Positions 14,701 through 23,084 of a DNA stretch of 31,248 nucleotides are shown piece by piece. The translations under genes were made by a program, and so were the position numbers. Origin of the DNA: Spirochaetia bacterium (lineage in GTDB: Bacteria > Spirochaetota > Spirochaetia > Treponematales > Breznakiellaceae); the NCBI GenBank assembly GCA_025997795.1, contig BNVB01000024.1, positions 1-31,248 on the forward strand, written 5' to 3'. Below the pieces are notes generated by a model. The model searched no databases, was not told where the DNA came from, and worked only from the letters and a program-made list of their open reading frames with translations. Numbering within the stretch: the first letter of the stretch is position 1; every line of letters begins with the position of its first letter.

Positions 14701-16311
14701 TTATTTCCGCTCCTCATCGCCAATCAACTTATATTCAATGGAATCCGTCAGGGCGGTACGGCTGGCATCAATGATGTCCTCCGAGGCTCCCAGGGTGGTC
14801 CAGCTATTGGGGCCATCGGTGGATTCGATAAGTACCCGGACTTTTGCCGCAGTGGCGGATCCGCCGTCGATAACCCGGACTTTGTAATCCGTCAGGCGAA
14901 CCTGCTCCAACTGGGGATAAAACCGGACGAGGGCCCGGCGGAGGGCGCCGTCCAGAGCGTGGACCGGACCGTATCCTTCGGCGGCGGCAACTTCGTCCTG
15001 GCCGTCCACCAGGACTTTTACCCAGGCATGGGAACAGGCGATAAACTGGCCCGTGGGATGTTCGTTCATTACCCGGTAAGCAAGGATCGTAAAGAAGGGC
15101 TTATAACTGCCCAATTCACGGCGTACAAGGAGTTCAAAGCTGGCATCGGCCCCTTCGTAGGCCAAGCCGGACGCTTCCAGGGTTTTAAGTTTTTCCGCCA
15201 GAGCCGCCGCCGCCGGATGATCCCGGGTAATGGAAGGGGCGATCTTTTTTGCCCGCTCGGCAATGGCGGAGCGGCCCCCGACCTCGCTCATTAAAAGGTG
15301 GCGGCTGTTACCAACAAGGTCCGGCTCAATATGCTCAAAAGATTTGCTTACCTTGAGCACTCCGTCGCTGTGCATTCCCCCCTTGTGGGAAAAAGCCGAA
15401 GACCCCACATAGGGCATAGACGCGGGCAGCGGCACATTGGCCACCTCTGCCACAAGCCGGGTAAGTTCGGAAATCCGCGTTAGTTTTCCTTTGGGGAGGC
15501 AGGTTTTACCAAGCTTTAGTTCCAGCGTGGGAATAAGCGCCGCCAGGCAGGCATTGCCGCAGCGTTCGCCAAAACCTGCCAGGGTTCCCTGCACATGGCC
15601 GCAGCCCGCTTCTATTGCGGCGATGGTATTGGCCGCCGCAAGACCCGCGTCGTTATGGGCATGGATCCCCAGAAACGGGAAAGTTCCGCCCGTGCCGTCC
15701 CGGCTTAGCCCAAGATGTGCCGCAGCAGCGGTAACGGCGGCGGCGATTTCGCCGGGGAGGGAACCGCCGTTGGTATCGCAGAGGACAATCCGGTCCGCCC
15801 CTGCATCACTGGCAGTCTTAACCGCAGCCAGGGCATATTGGGGATTCGCCTTCCAGCCGTCAAAAAAATGTTCCGTATCAAAAAAGACCTGCCGTCCCTG
15901 GGCTTTAAGAAAAGCGATAGTATCCCCAATCATGGCGAGGTTTTCTTCTGCACTAACCCGGAGCACTTCCGTTACATGGAGGTCCCAGCTTTTGCCGAAG
16001 ATGGAAAGAGCCGCCGCGCCGGAAGCCAGCAGGTTTAATAGTTGGGGATCCTCTGCGGTCTTGATGTTCGGCCGCCGGGTAGGACCAAAGGCGCAGAGTT
16101 TTGCGTGCCGCAGTGTAAGCTTCGCGGCCAGAGGAAAAAATTCCGCATCCTTTGGGTTGCTGCCGGGGTTCCCCGCCTCTATCCAGCTTATACCCAGATC
16201 GTCCAGCGCCCGGACCACATTGAGTTTGTCTTTTATGGAAAAAGAAATTCCCTCGGCCTGGGCGCCGTCCCGCAGCGTGGTGTCAAGGATTTCTATCATT
16301 GCGCTATTCAT
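14701..16311 (-). CDS. cimA: (R)-citramalate synthase
   Basis: Condenses acetyl-CoA with pyruvate to citramalate, a threonine-independent route to 2-oxobutyrate and so isoleucine. The 536 residues give a DRE-TIM barrel (IEILDTTLRDGAQAEGISFS, FFDTEHFFDGWKANPQYAL, VLCDTNGGSLP, GIHAHNDAGLAAANT, GTLAGFGERCGN). A linker with HKGGMHSDGV follows, then a C-terminal LeuA regulatory domain (YKVRVIDGGSATAAKVRVLI), probably the isoleucine feedback site. The length, the LRDGAQAEG signature and its pairing with ilvB favour the CimA branch over 2-isopropylmalate or homocitrate synthase. The ATG at 16311 is seven bases past a putative -10 and has no Shine-Dalgarno; ATG 16299 is an alternative. Confidence 0.92.
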   Translation of the reverse strand: MNSAMIEILDTTLRDGAQAEGISFSIKDKLNVVRALDDLGISWIEAGNPGSNPKDAEFFPLAAKLTLRHAKLCAFGPTRRPNIKTAEDPQLLNLLASGAAALSIFGKSWDLHVTEVLRVSAEENLAMIGDTIAFLKAQGRQVFFDTEHFFDGWKANPQYALAAVKTASDAGADRIVLCDTNGGSLPGEIAAAVTAAAAHLGLSRDGTGGTFPFLGIHAHNDAGLAAANTIAAIEAGCGHVQGTLAGFGERCGNACLAALIPTLELKLGKTCLPKGKLTRISELTRLVAEVANVPLPASMPYVGSSAFSHKGGMHSDGVLKVSKSFEHIEPDLVGNSRHLLMSEVGGRSAIAERAKKIAPSITRDHPAAAALAEKLKTLEASGLAYEGADASFELLVRRELGSYKPFFTILAYRVMNEHPTGQFIACSHAWVKVLVDGQDEVAAAEGYGPVHALDGALRRALVRFYPQLEQVRLTDYKVRVIDGGSATAAKVRVLIESTDGPNSWTTLGASEDIIDASRTALTDSIEYKLIGDEERK

Positions 16312-16318
16312 ATTAAGA

Positions 16319-16347
16319 GCTATACCATGAATACCAGAAAGTTTGAA
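16319..16347 (-). promoter_or_regulatory. Putative cimA-ilvB promoter, leaderless geometry
   Basis: On the - strand TTCAAA (16347-16342), 17 bases, TATAGC (16324-16319), then seven bases to the ATG. It lies in the 83-base gap after araD. That gap also contains a weak inverted repeat, CACCGC and GCGGTTTT (about 16363-16390), that could end araBAD transcription. Confidence 0.4.
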
Positions 16348-16394
16348 GTGATTTTTACTGAAAACCGCCCCACCCGTGACAGCGGTGAGGAACG

Positions 16395-17096
16395 CTACTT
16401 TTGCCCGTAGTAGGCATTGGGACCGTGCTTACGTTCCCAATGCTTGCGGATAAGATGCTCCGGCAGGGGCGGTGAAGCGGGGTTGATGGTTACCGTAAAG
16501 AGGGCCATCTTACAGACCTCTTCCAGCACCGCCGCATGGTACACCGACTGGGCGGCGTTTTTCCCCCAGGTAAAGGGACCGTGACCGGCCACCAGCACCA
16601 TGGGCATATTACCGGGATCTTTTTCCGCTTCCCGGAAGGTTTTTACAATCAGGTTTCCTGTTTCCAGTTCATAGTTATTCCGTACCGCTTCGGCATTCAT
16701 AAAAGGCGTGCAGGGAATGGTTTCCGCACCGTGATCCGCATGGGTGGTACCAAAAACGGGAACTGATTTACCCGCCTGGGCCCATCCGGCGGCATAGGCC
16801 GAGTGGGTGTGGGTAATGCCGCCAATGCCGGGAAACTCCCGGTACAGTACCCGGTGGGTTTCGGTATCCGACGAAGGGTTAAGGGAGCCGGACACTGTCT
16901 TTCCATCAAGGTCCACCACCACCATGGAAGCCGCGTCAAGTTTATCGTAGGGAACCCCCGAAGGTTTTATGGCAAAGACAGCCCGCTGGGTATCAAAGGC
17001 CGACACATTGCCCCAGGTATAAATAGCAAGATGGAGCCGGGGAATCTCCATGTTCGCTTCCCAGGCTTCTTCCTTTAGGGTTTCATAGATGTCCAT
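16395..17096 (-). CDS. araD: L-ribulose-5-phosphate 4-epimerase
   Basis: Converts L-ribulose-5-phosphate to D-xylulose-5-phosphate, the last step of arabinose entry. A class II aldolase/adducin-family protein of 233 residues, normal length. It has NVSAFD..., AIKPSGVPYDKL with the substrate-binding loop, VVDLDGKTVSGSLNPSSDTE, and the zinc site: Glu/His region THRVLYREFPGIGGITHTHS (His-x-His), plus a distal GHGPFTWGK. The ATG at 17096 is preceded by GGAGGAAACCGC; an open frame 19 codons longer runs into araA and is rejected. It is 23 bases after araA, the last gene of the sugar operon. Confidence 0.95.
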   Translation of the reverse strand: MDIYETLKEEAWEANMEIPRLHLAIYTWGNVSAFDTQRAVFAIKPSGVPYDKLDAASMVVVDLDGKTVSGSLNPSSDTETHRVLYREFPGIGGITHTHSAYAAGWAQAGKSVPVFGTTHADHGAETIPCTPFMNAEAVRNNYELETGNLIVKTFREAEKDPGNMPMVLVAGHGPFTWGKNAAQSVYHAAVLEEVCKMALFTVTINPASPPLPEHLIRKHWERKHGPNAYYGQK

Positions 17097-17119
17097 GCGG
17101 TTTCCTCCGGATACCGGGC

Positions 17120-18616
17120 CTAGTTCCTGCCGGACCAGTAAGCTTCGTTCCACCGAAGTTCATCCCGCAGGCGGTCGGACCTGGTATCTTTATCTATAAG
17201 GACAAATTCGATGCCCATCATTTCCGCCCAGTCCCGGAAGTATTCGGCGCTTAATGCGGAGGCATATACCGAATGGTGGGTTCCCCCGGCGAGGATCCAC
17301 GCTTCGCCAGCGCCGCTTAAGGACGGATAGGGTTTCCACAGGGCCCGGGCTACAGGAAGTTTGGGCATATCCTGTTCAATTTTGATGGTTTCTACTTCGT
17401 TGGCGATCATCCGGAAGCGATCCCCTAAATCGATGAGCGTGGCCAGTACGGCCTTGCCGGGAGCGGCGTCAAAAACAAGCCGGGCGGGATCGCCCTTGCC
17501 CCCAATGCCCAGAGGATGTACTTCCAGCCGGGGTTTGGCCCCGGCAATGGAGGGGCACACTTCCAGCATATGGGCGCCCAGGGCCGCTTCTTTTCCCGGC
17601 TCAAAGTGGTAGGTATAATCTTCCATAAAAGAAACACCCCCGGGAAGACCAGCCGCCATTACCTTGGCGGACCGGAGCAGCATGGACTGTTTCCAGTCCC
17701 CCTCGGCGCCGAATCCATAACCCTGTTCCATAAGCCGCTGGGACGCAAGCCCCGGAAGCTGGGGAAGGCCGTGCAGATCCTGAAACGTGGTGGTGAATGC
17801 TCCGGCCCCGGTGGAAGTGAGCATTTCCTTAAGGGCAATTTCTATTTTTGCCTGTTCCAGCATGGCAGTCCGGGCCGGGCCGGATGTTTTTAGTTCAGGC
17901 GCCAGATCATATTTGGCAGCATATTCATCGGCCAGAGCGGCGGCGGCGCTGTCGCTTACGGCGGCAAATTTGGCGGCAAGGTCGCCGATGCCCCAGGTAT
18001 TTACCTGCCAGCCGAATTTTACCTGGGCCTCGACCTTGTCCCCCTCGGTAACCGCCACTTCCCGCATATTGTCGCCCAGGCGCATCACCGTGGATTCAAA
18101 ACCATCGGAACGGGCCGCGGCGGCCCGCATCCACACGCCGATACGGCGGCGCAGTTCCGGATCTTTCCAGAAACCGGCTGCCACTTTCCGGGGAAGCCGC
18201 ATTCTGGCAAAAATATGTCCGTGTTCCCGGTCCCCATGGGCGGACTGGTTAAGGTTCATAAAATCCATGTCGATGGAAGACCAGGGGATGTCCCGGTTAA
18301 ACTGGGTATGAAGATGCAATACGGGCTTCTTGTTTGCCGCCAAACCCTGTATCCACATTTTTGACGGAGAAAAGGTATGCATCCAGGTGATGATCCCCGC
18401 GCAGTTTTCCGCGGCGTTGGCTTCGGCAAAGAGCCTACGGATTACCTCTGGCGTTATAGCTACGGGCTTTAACACCAGTTTTCCCGCCAGGAGCGGATCG
18501 GCGGCCAATTCATCCGCCATTACCCGGGCATTGGCGCTTACCTGTTTAAGGGTTTCTTCCCCATACAGATCCTGACTTCCTACGATAAACCAGAATTCAT
18601 ATTTTTTAAGATCCAT
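17120..18616 (-). CDS. araA: L-arabinose isomerase
   Basis: Mn-dependent isomerisation of L-arabinose to L-ribulose. The 498-residue length equals that of characterised AraA. It starts KKYEFWFIVGSQDLYGEETL and contains TWMHTFSPSKMWIQGL, PVLHLHTQFNRDIPW, VEAQVKFGWQVNTWGIGDL, GDWKQSMLLRSAKVM, SFMEDYTYHF, and near the end LAGGTHHSVYASAL. The metal ligands expected in these segments (two Glu, two His) are present. The ATG at 18616 follows AAGGAGGCGG; ten upstream codons in frame are rejected. A 10-bp hairpin separates it from araB. Confidence 0.97.
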   Translation of the reverse strand: MDLKKYEFWFIVGSQDLYGEETLKQVSANARVMADELAADPLLAGKLVLKPVAITPEVIRRLFAEANAAENCAGIITWMHTFSPSKMWIQGLAANKKPVLHLHTQFNRDIPWSSIDMDFMNLNQSAHGDREHGHIFARMRLPRKVAAGFWKDPELRRRIGVWMRAAAARSDGFESTVMRLGDNMREVAVTEGDKVEAQVKFGWQVNTWGIGDLAAKFAAVSDSAAAALADEYAAKYDLAPELKTSGPARTAMLEQAKIEIALKEMLTSTGAGAFTTTFQDLHGLPQLPGLASQRLMEQGYGFGAEGDWKQSMLLRSAKVMAAGLPGGVSFMEDYTYHFEPGKEAALGAHMLEVCPSIAGAKPRLEVHPLGIGGKGDPARLVFDAAPGKAVLATLIDLGDRFRMIANEVETIKIEQDMPKLPVARALWKPYPSLSGAGEAWILAGGTHHSVYASALSAEYFRDWAEMMGIEFVLIDKDTRSDRLRDELRWNEAYWSGRN

Positions 18617-18659
18617 CACCGCCTCCTTATTTTGTGGAGTCAGCACAGCAAACTCCGGT

Positions 18660-18683
18660 ATAAAAACGCAAGCGCGTTTTTAT
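18660..18683 (-). promoter_or_regulatory. Intercistronic stem-loop at the araB stop codon
   Basis: On the - strand ATAAAAACGC, loop GCTT, GCGTTTTTAT: a perfect 10-bp stem that overlaps the araB TAA (18680-18682), 43 bases before araA. The 3' arm ends in a U-run, so it could act as a partial terminator or mRNA-processing boundary that sets araA relative to araB. Confidence 0.5.
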
Positions 18684-20269
18684 AAATGATCTACCGCAGC
18701 CCGCTCAATGGCAAAACCCCCGGTATACCTTTTCATAAAAACTTCAAAACCCTCTACATCTTTTGGGTCCGGTTCCGCCCGCTCTCCGGTATTTCCGGCA
18801 AAGACCTTTTGGGCAAGATAGGACTCCAGCGTTTCGCCGCCGCTCTTTCGCAGCATATAGGCCGCCAGGAGAGCAATGCCCCAGGGGCCCCCTTCTCCGG
18901 CGCTTTCCATTACCGCCACGGGCGCGCCAAGGGCCGCCGCCATAAGCCGCTGGCCCGCGCCTTTTGTTTTAAAGAGACCGCCGTGCCCCAAAAGACAATC
19001 CACCCGGACCTGTTCTTTTTCCGTAAGGATGTTCATGCCTATTTTAAGCGTAGCCATTGTGGAAAAAAGCAGGGTCCGCATAAGGTTTGCCAGGGTAAAA
19101 CGGCTTTCCGGGGTACGGACCAAGAGGGGCCGGCCTTGTTCAAAACCCGTTACATGTTCGCCGGAAAAATAGTTGTACGACAAAAGTCCTCCGCCGTCTG
19201 CTTCCGCTTCCAGGGCCTTATAATAGAGGGCATCATAGAGGGCGGGCTTGTCGATCTTCGCCCCCGATAAAACAGCCAGTTCCTGGAATACTTTTACCCA
19301 CGCATCAAGGTCGGAAGTACAGTTATTGCAGTGGGCCATGGCCACGGGTCTGCCGGAAGGCGTGGTGACCATGTCGATTTCCGGATACACCTTGGAAAGG
19401 GCCTTTTCCAGCACGATCATGGCAAACACCGAAGTACCGGCGGAAATATTGCCGGTCCGTTCCGCCACGCTGTTGGTGGCCACCATGCCGGTACCAGCGT
19501 CGCCCTCCGGCGGGCAGAGTGGAATACCCGGCTGCAATACCCCCGAGGGGTCAAGGAGTTTTGCTCCCTCCAGAGAAAGGGTTCCGGCATTTTCCCCGGC
19601 GTTTAAAACCACAGGCAGTATATCCTGAAGTTTCCGGCCAAGCCGGGAAGCGGCCAGAGTATTGAACTGTTCCAGCATCGTACCATGGTAATTGTTTATT
19701 TTACTGTCAATGGGGAACATTCCCGAGGCATCCCCTACTCCCAGCACTTTTTTCCCCGTTAGTTTCCAGTGAACATATCCGGCCAGGGTGGTTATAAACG
19801 TTATGTCCTTAACATGATCTTCGCCGTTCAAAATTGCCTGGTAAAGGTGGGCGATGCTCCAGCGCTGGGGAATGTTAAAGCTGAATGTTCCGGTTAATTC
19901 CGCGGCGGCTTTTTCGGTAATGGTGTTCCGCCAGGTGCGGAAAGGAACCAGCGCTTTGCCGTCTTTGTCAAAGACCAGGTATCCATGCATCATGGCGGAA
20001 ATACCGACAGCCCCGGTTTTGGCAAGGTCTACACCGTAACGGTTTTTCACTTCCGCCGACAAATGAGAAAAGCTGCTGCTTATGCCCTTCCATACATCGT
20101 CCAGGCTGTAGGTCCAGATGCCGTTTACCAGCTGGTTTTCCCATTCATGGCCCCCCGATGCCAGGGGTTTGTGATCCTCGCCTATCAATACCGCCTTGAT
20201 CCGGGTGGAACCCAGCTCTATACCCAGCGTTGTTTTACCGTCGCTTATCTGTTGTTTTGCCGTTTCCAT
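18680..20269 (-). CDS. araB: L-ribulokinase (FGGY-family sugar kinase)
   Basis: Phosphorylates L-ribulose with ATP. The 529 residues have the FGGY_N phosphate loop LGIELGSTRIKAVLIGED near residue 15. SAMMHGYLVFD and LVPFRTWRNTIT follow (substrate side), then DASGMFPIDSK, and the FGGY_C part with GNISAGTSVFAMIVLEK, LLGHGGLFKTKGAGQRLMAA and ESAGEGGPWGIALLAAY. It belongs to the alternative ribulokinase-like branch of FGGY kinases rather than E. coli AraB, and position between transport genes and araA supports the substrate. The ATG at 20269 follows AAAGGGGC; a 15-codon longer frame overlaps gguB and is rejected. Confidence 0.88.
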   Translation of the reverse strand: METAKQQISDGKTTLGIELGSTRIKAVLIGEDHKPLASGGHEWENQLVNGIWTYSLDDVWKGISSSFSHLSAEVKNRYGVDLAKTGAVGISAMMHGYLVFDKDGKALVPFRTWRNTITEKAAAELTGTFSFNIPQRWSIAHLYQAILNGEDHVKDITFITTLAGYVHWKLTGKKVLGVGDASGMFPIDSKINNYHGTMLEQFNTLAASRLGRKLQDILPVVLNAGENAGTLSLEGAKLLDPSGVLQPGIPLCPPEGDAGTGMVATNSVAERTGNISAGTSVFAMIVLEKALSKVYPEIDMVTTPSGRPVAMAHCNNCTSDLDAWVKVFQELAVLSGAKIDKPALYDALYYKALEAEADGGGLLSYNYFSGEHVTGFEQGRPLLVRTPESRFTLANLMRTLLFSTMATLKIGMNILTEKEQVRVDCLLGHGGLFKTKGAGQRLMAAALGAPVAVMESAGEGGPWGIALLAAYMLRKSGGETLESYLAQKVFAGNTGERAEPDPKDVEGFEVFMKRYTGGFAIERAAVDHL

Positions 20270-20279
20270 AATTGCCCCT

Positions 20280-21458
20280 TTAATGGGAACTTCGTTTCTT
20301 TGAATACAGGTCAAAAGCTACCGCAGCCAAAAGGACCAATCCCTTAATTGCCTGCTGCCAGTCAATACTGACTCCCAAAATCGACATTCCATTGTTAAGG
20401 ACACCCATAAATAAACCGCCCACAATGGCCCCGATTATGGTACCAATACCGCCGGTGGTAGAAGCGCCGCCGATATAACAAGCGGCGATAGCATCAAGTT
20501 CAAAGTTCTGCCCTGCCTTGGGAGTGGCCACGTTAAGCCGGGCGGCAAAAACCATACCCGCCAAAGATGCAATAATTCCCATATTGGTATACACCCAGAA
20601 CATTACCTGTTCTGTTTTAATACCCGTTAGTTTTGCCGCCTTGGCATTGCCCCCCAGGGCATAGATATGGCGGCCCTGAATGGTATGGGCGGTAATAAAA
20701 TGGTAGGCAACAATAAGAACGCCCAGCAGAATAAGAATATTGGGAATACCCCGGTAGAGGGCAAACACCACCGAAAAGGCCATGATCACCGCGGCAAAAA
20801 ACACCACCTTGGCAAGCCAAAGGCCGGGGCTTATTACTTCAAAGTTATATTTTTTTTGTTTTGCCCGTTTCCGTATTTCGCCAACGATAATAAATACAGC
20901 AATAACGGCGCCAATAATCAGCGTTAAGATATGCAGATTGGTACCGCCCAGATTGATCCCGCCCAGGGGATCGGCAATATAACCCGATGACAGAGACTGA
21001 AACACCCGGGGATAGGGACCCTTGGATTGCCCCCTTAGAATAACCTGGGCAAGTCCACGGAATACAAGCATGCCTGAAAGGGTAACAATAAACGCGGGGA
21101 TATTTACAAAGGCTATCCAAAAGCCCTGCCAGGCTCCTATAGCCCCGCCAACAAGCAGGCTTAAAAACATCGCCAAAAACGGGTTTAAACTGGAATCCAC
21201 CATCATCAAGGCGGAAATGGCCCCTACAAAGGCAACAACGGACCCAACGGAAAGGTCTATATTACCGGTAAGGATACAGAGCATCATGCCCACCGCAAGG
21301 ATAAGCACATAACTGTTTTGCAATACCAGGTTGGTTAAATTGACGGGCTTAAACAAAACTCCATCGGTAAGAACACCAAAGAGAATCATCGCCGCCACCA
21401 GGGCAAGCACCATCCCATACTGGCGAAAGTTCTTTTTGAAGAAATTAAAATTTATCAT
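20280..21458 (-). CDS. gguB: Sugar ABC transporter permease (GguB/MmsB type)
   Basis: Inner-membrane subunit of a multiple-monosaccharide importer. The 392 residues include about ten hydrophobic segments, the first at residues 15-35 (MVLALVAAMILFGVLTDGVL). It carries the BPD_transp_2 signature LTGNIDLSVGSVVAFVGAIS and the EAA-like loop GGNAKAAKLTGI. Between two central segments lies a long cytoplasmic lysine/arginine loop (EIRKRAKQKKYNFEV), typical of GguB/XylH-like permeases. AAGGGG precedes the ATG. It lies 10 bases from both gguA and araB. Confidence 0.93.
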   Translation of the reverse strand: MINFNFFKKNFRQYGMVLALVAAMILFGVLTDGVLFKPVNLTNLVLQNSYVLILAVGMMLCILTGNIDLSVGSVVAFVGAISALMMVDSSLNPFLAMFLSLLVGGAIGAWQGFWIAFVNIPAFIVTLSGMLVFRGLAQVILRGQSKGPYPRVFQSLSSGYIADPLGGINLGGTNLHILTLIIGAVIAVFIIVGEIRKRAKQKKYNFEVISPGLWLAKVVFFAAVIMAFSVVFALYRGIPNILILLGVLIVAYHFITAHTIQGRHIYALGGNAKAAKLTGIKTEQVMFWVYTNMGIIASLAGMVFAARLNVATPKAGQNFELDAIAACYIGGASTTGGIGTIIGAIVGGLFMGVLNNGMSILGVSIDWQQAIKGLVLLAAVAFDLYSKKRSSH

Positions 21459-21468
21459 ACACTACCCC

Positions 21469-23013
21469 TTATGAAACAATAATATGCCGCATTATTTCTT
21501 CCTGCGTGGCGGTTTTTCCCGGCAATTCCCCGGTAATACGGCCGTCGCTCATTACATAGATACGGTCGCACATACCAATAATTTCCGGCATCTCCGAAGA
21601 AATAAAGAGACAGGCCATGCCCTGTGCCGCCAGATCGTTAATGATCGTATAAATTTCGTACTTGGCCCCCACATCAATACCCCGGGTGGGTTCATCCAGA
21701 ATAAGTATCCTGGGATCGCTAAAGATCCACTTGGCCAAAACCACTTTTTGCTGGTTACCCCCGGAAAGGTTACCCACCGTCTGCAGAATGGTAGGGGTTT
21801 TAATATTAAGTTTTGTCTTAAATTTTTCCGCTTCCATTACTTCCAGCCGTTCGTTAATCACGCTGTTCCGGGATATCTTTTTTAATTTGGAAAGTGTGAT
21901 GTTTTGTTTTACATCTTCAATAAGCACAAGACCGTATTCTTTCCGGTCTTCGGTAACATACACAATGCCATGTTCAATGGCTTTGGGTATGGAATTAAGC
22001 TGAACTACTTTGCCGTTTACCAGCACAGTGCCGCTAATGTTGTCGCCGTAGTATTTGCCATAAACGCTGGTGGCAAATTCGGTTCTGCCGGCGCCCATAA
22101 GACCCACGAGGCCAACCACTTCACCGGCACGGATTTTAAGGTTTACCTTGTCAATCATTTTCCGTTCAGGATTTTCCGGATGATACACGGTCCAGTCCTT
22201 AACTTCAAAAACCACATCCCCTATTTTACTTTGCCTGCCGGGGAAACGGTCCGTCATTTCACGGCCTACCATGCCCCGGATAATCCGTTCTTCCGAAATA
22301 GTCGCCGTCTGGGTACTTTCTGTTCGTACCACAATATCTTCTATTGTTTTGCCGTCCCGCAGGATCGTAATTGTATCGGCCACCGCGGCAACTTCGTTTA
22401 ATTTATGGGTTATAAGGACCGATGAAATTCCCTGTTTGGTTTTAAGTTCCCTAAGCAGCTCCAGCAAATTTTTGCTGTCGTTTTCGTTAAGCGCCGCCGT
22501 TGGTTCGTCCAGAATAAGGAGTTTTACTTTTTTTGCCAGGGCCTTGGCTATTTCAACAATCTGCTGTTTGCCCACCCCCAGTTTGTTAACGGGAGTATTG
22601 GGATTTTCATCCAGGCCAAGTTTCTTCATATATACCAGGGCTTCTTCCCTGGTTTTATCCCAGTTGATCACATTAAACGCTGCCCGTTCGTCACCCAGGA
22701 AAATATTCTCTGCAATGGAAAGGTACGGACTTAAGGCCAATTCCTGATGGATAATGGCGATCCCCGCTTTTTCGCTGTGGGGTATATCATGAAACTTGCA
22801 GGCAGCTCCCTCAAAAACAATGTCCCCCGTATAGGAACCGTAGGGGTACACTCCGCTGACAATTTTCATCAGCGTTGATTTACCTGCGCCGTTTTCCCCC
22901 ACCAGGGCGTGAATCTCCCGGGGTTTTACCTGAAGATTAACTCCATCCAGAGCTTTAACACCAGGAAAGGTCTTGGTGATATTTTTCATTTCCAGCAAAT
23001 AGGAATCGCTCAT
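21469..23013 (-). CDS. gguA: Sugar ABC transporter ATP-binding protein (GguA/MmsA type)
   Basis: Cytoplasmic ATPase subunit, 514 residues with two ABC domains, as in the CUT2 family. Domain one has Walker A GENGAGKSTLMKIV (about residue 37), signature-like LGVGKQQIVEIAKAL and Walker B LLILDEPTAAL. Domain two has the altered P-loop GLMGAGRTEFATSVYG, signature LSGGNQQKVVLAKW and Walker B LILDEPTRGIDVGA. An altered second P-loop is normal in CUT2 ATPases. The start at 23013 is two codons inside the longest frame because GAGGTGC precedes it well. It is separated from chvE by a strong hairpin. Confidence 0.94.
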   Translation of the reverse strand: MSDSYLLEMKNITKTFPGVKALDGVNLQVKPREIHALVGENGAGKSTLMKIVSGVYPYGSYTGDIVFEGAACKFHDIPHSEKAGIAIIHQELALSPYLSIAENIFLGDERAAFNVINWDKTREEALVYMKKLGLDENPNTPVNKLGVGKQQIVEIAKALAKKVKLLILDEPTAALNENDSKNLLELLRELKTKQGISSVLITHKLNEVAAVADTITILRDGKTIEDIVVRTESTQTATISEERIIRGMVGREMTDRFPGRQSKIGDVVFEVKDWTVYHPENPERKMIDKVNLKIRAGEVVGLVGLMGAGRTEFATSVYGKYYGDNISGTVLVNGKVVQLNSIPKAIEHGIVYVTEDRKEYGLVLIEDVKQNITLSKLKKISRNSVINERLEVMEAEKFKTKLNIKTPTILQTVGNLSGGNQQKVVLAKWIFSDPRILILDEPTRGIDVGAKYEIYTIINDLAAQGMACLFISSEMPEIIGMCDRIYVMSDGRITGELPGKTATQEEIMRHIIVS

Positions 23014-23039
23014 AAGCACCTCTTAACAGAAAACAGGCA

Positions 23040-23064
23040 TTTCCCCTGCCTTCGGCAGGGGAAA
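23040..23064 (-). promoter_or_regulatory. GC-rich intercistronic hairpin between chvE and gguA
   Basis: On the - strand TTTCCCCTGC, a five-base loop CGAAG, GCAGGGGAAA: a perfect 10-bp stem in the 71-base chvE-gguA gap, without a following T-run. Such hairpins after binding-protein genes usually protect the upstream mRNA, so that more binding protein than ATPase is made. That role is inferred from position. Confidence 0.65.
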
Positions 23065-23084
23065 TGTTTAAAAAAGTATATGGA

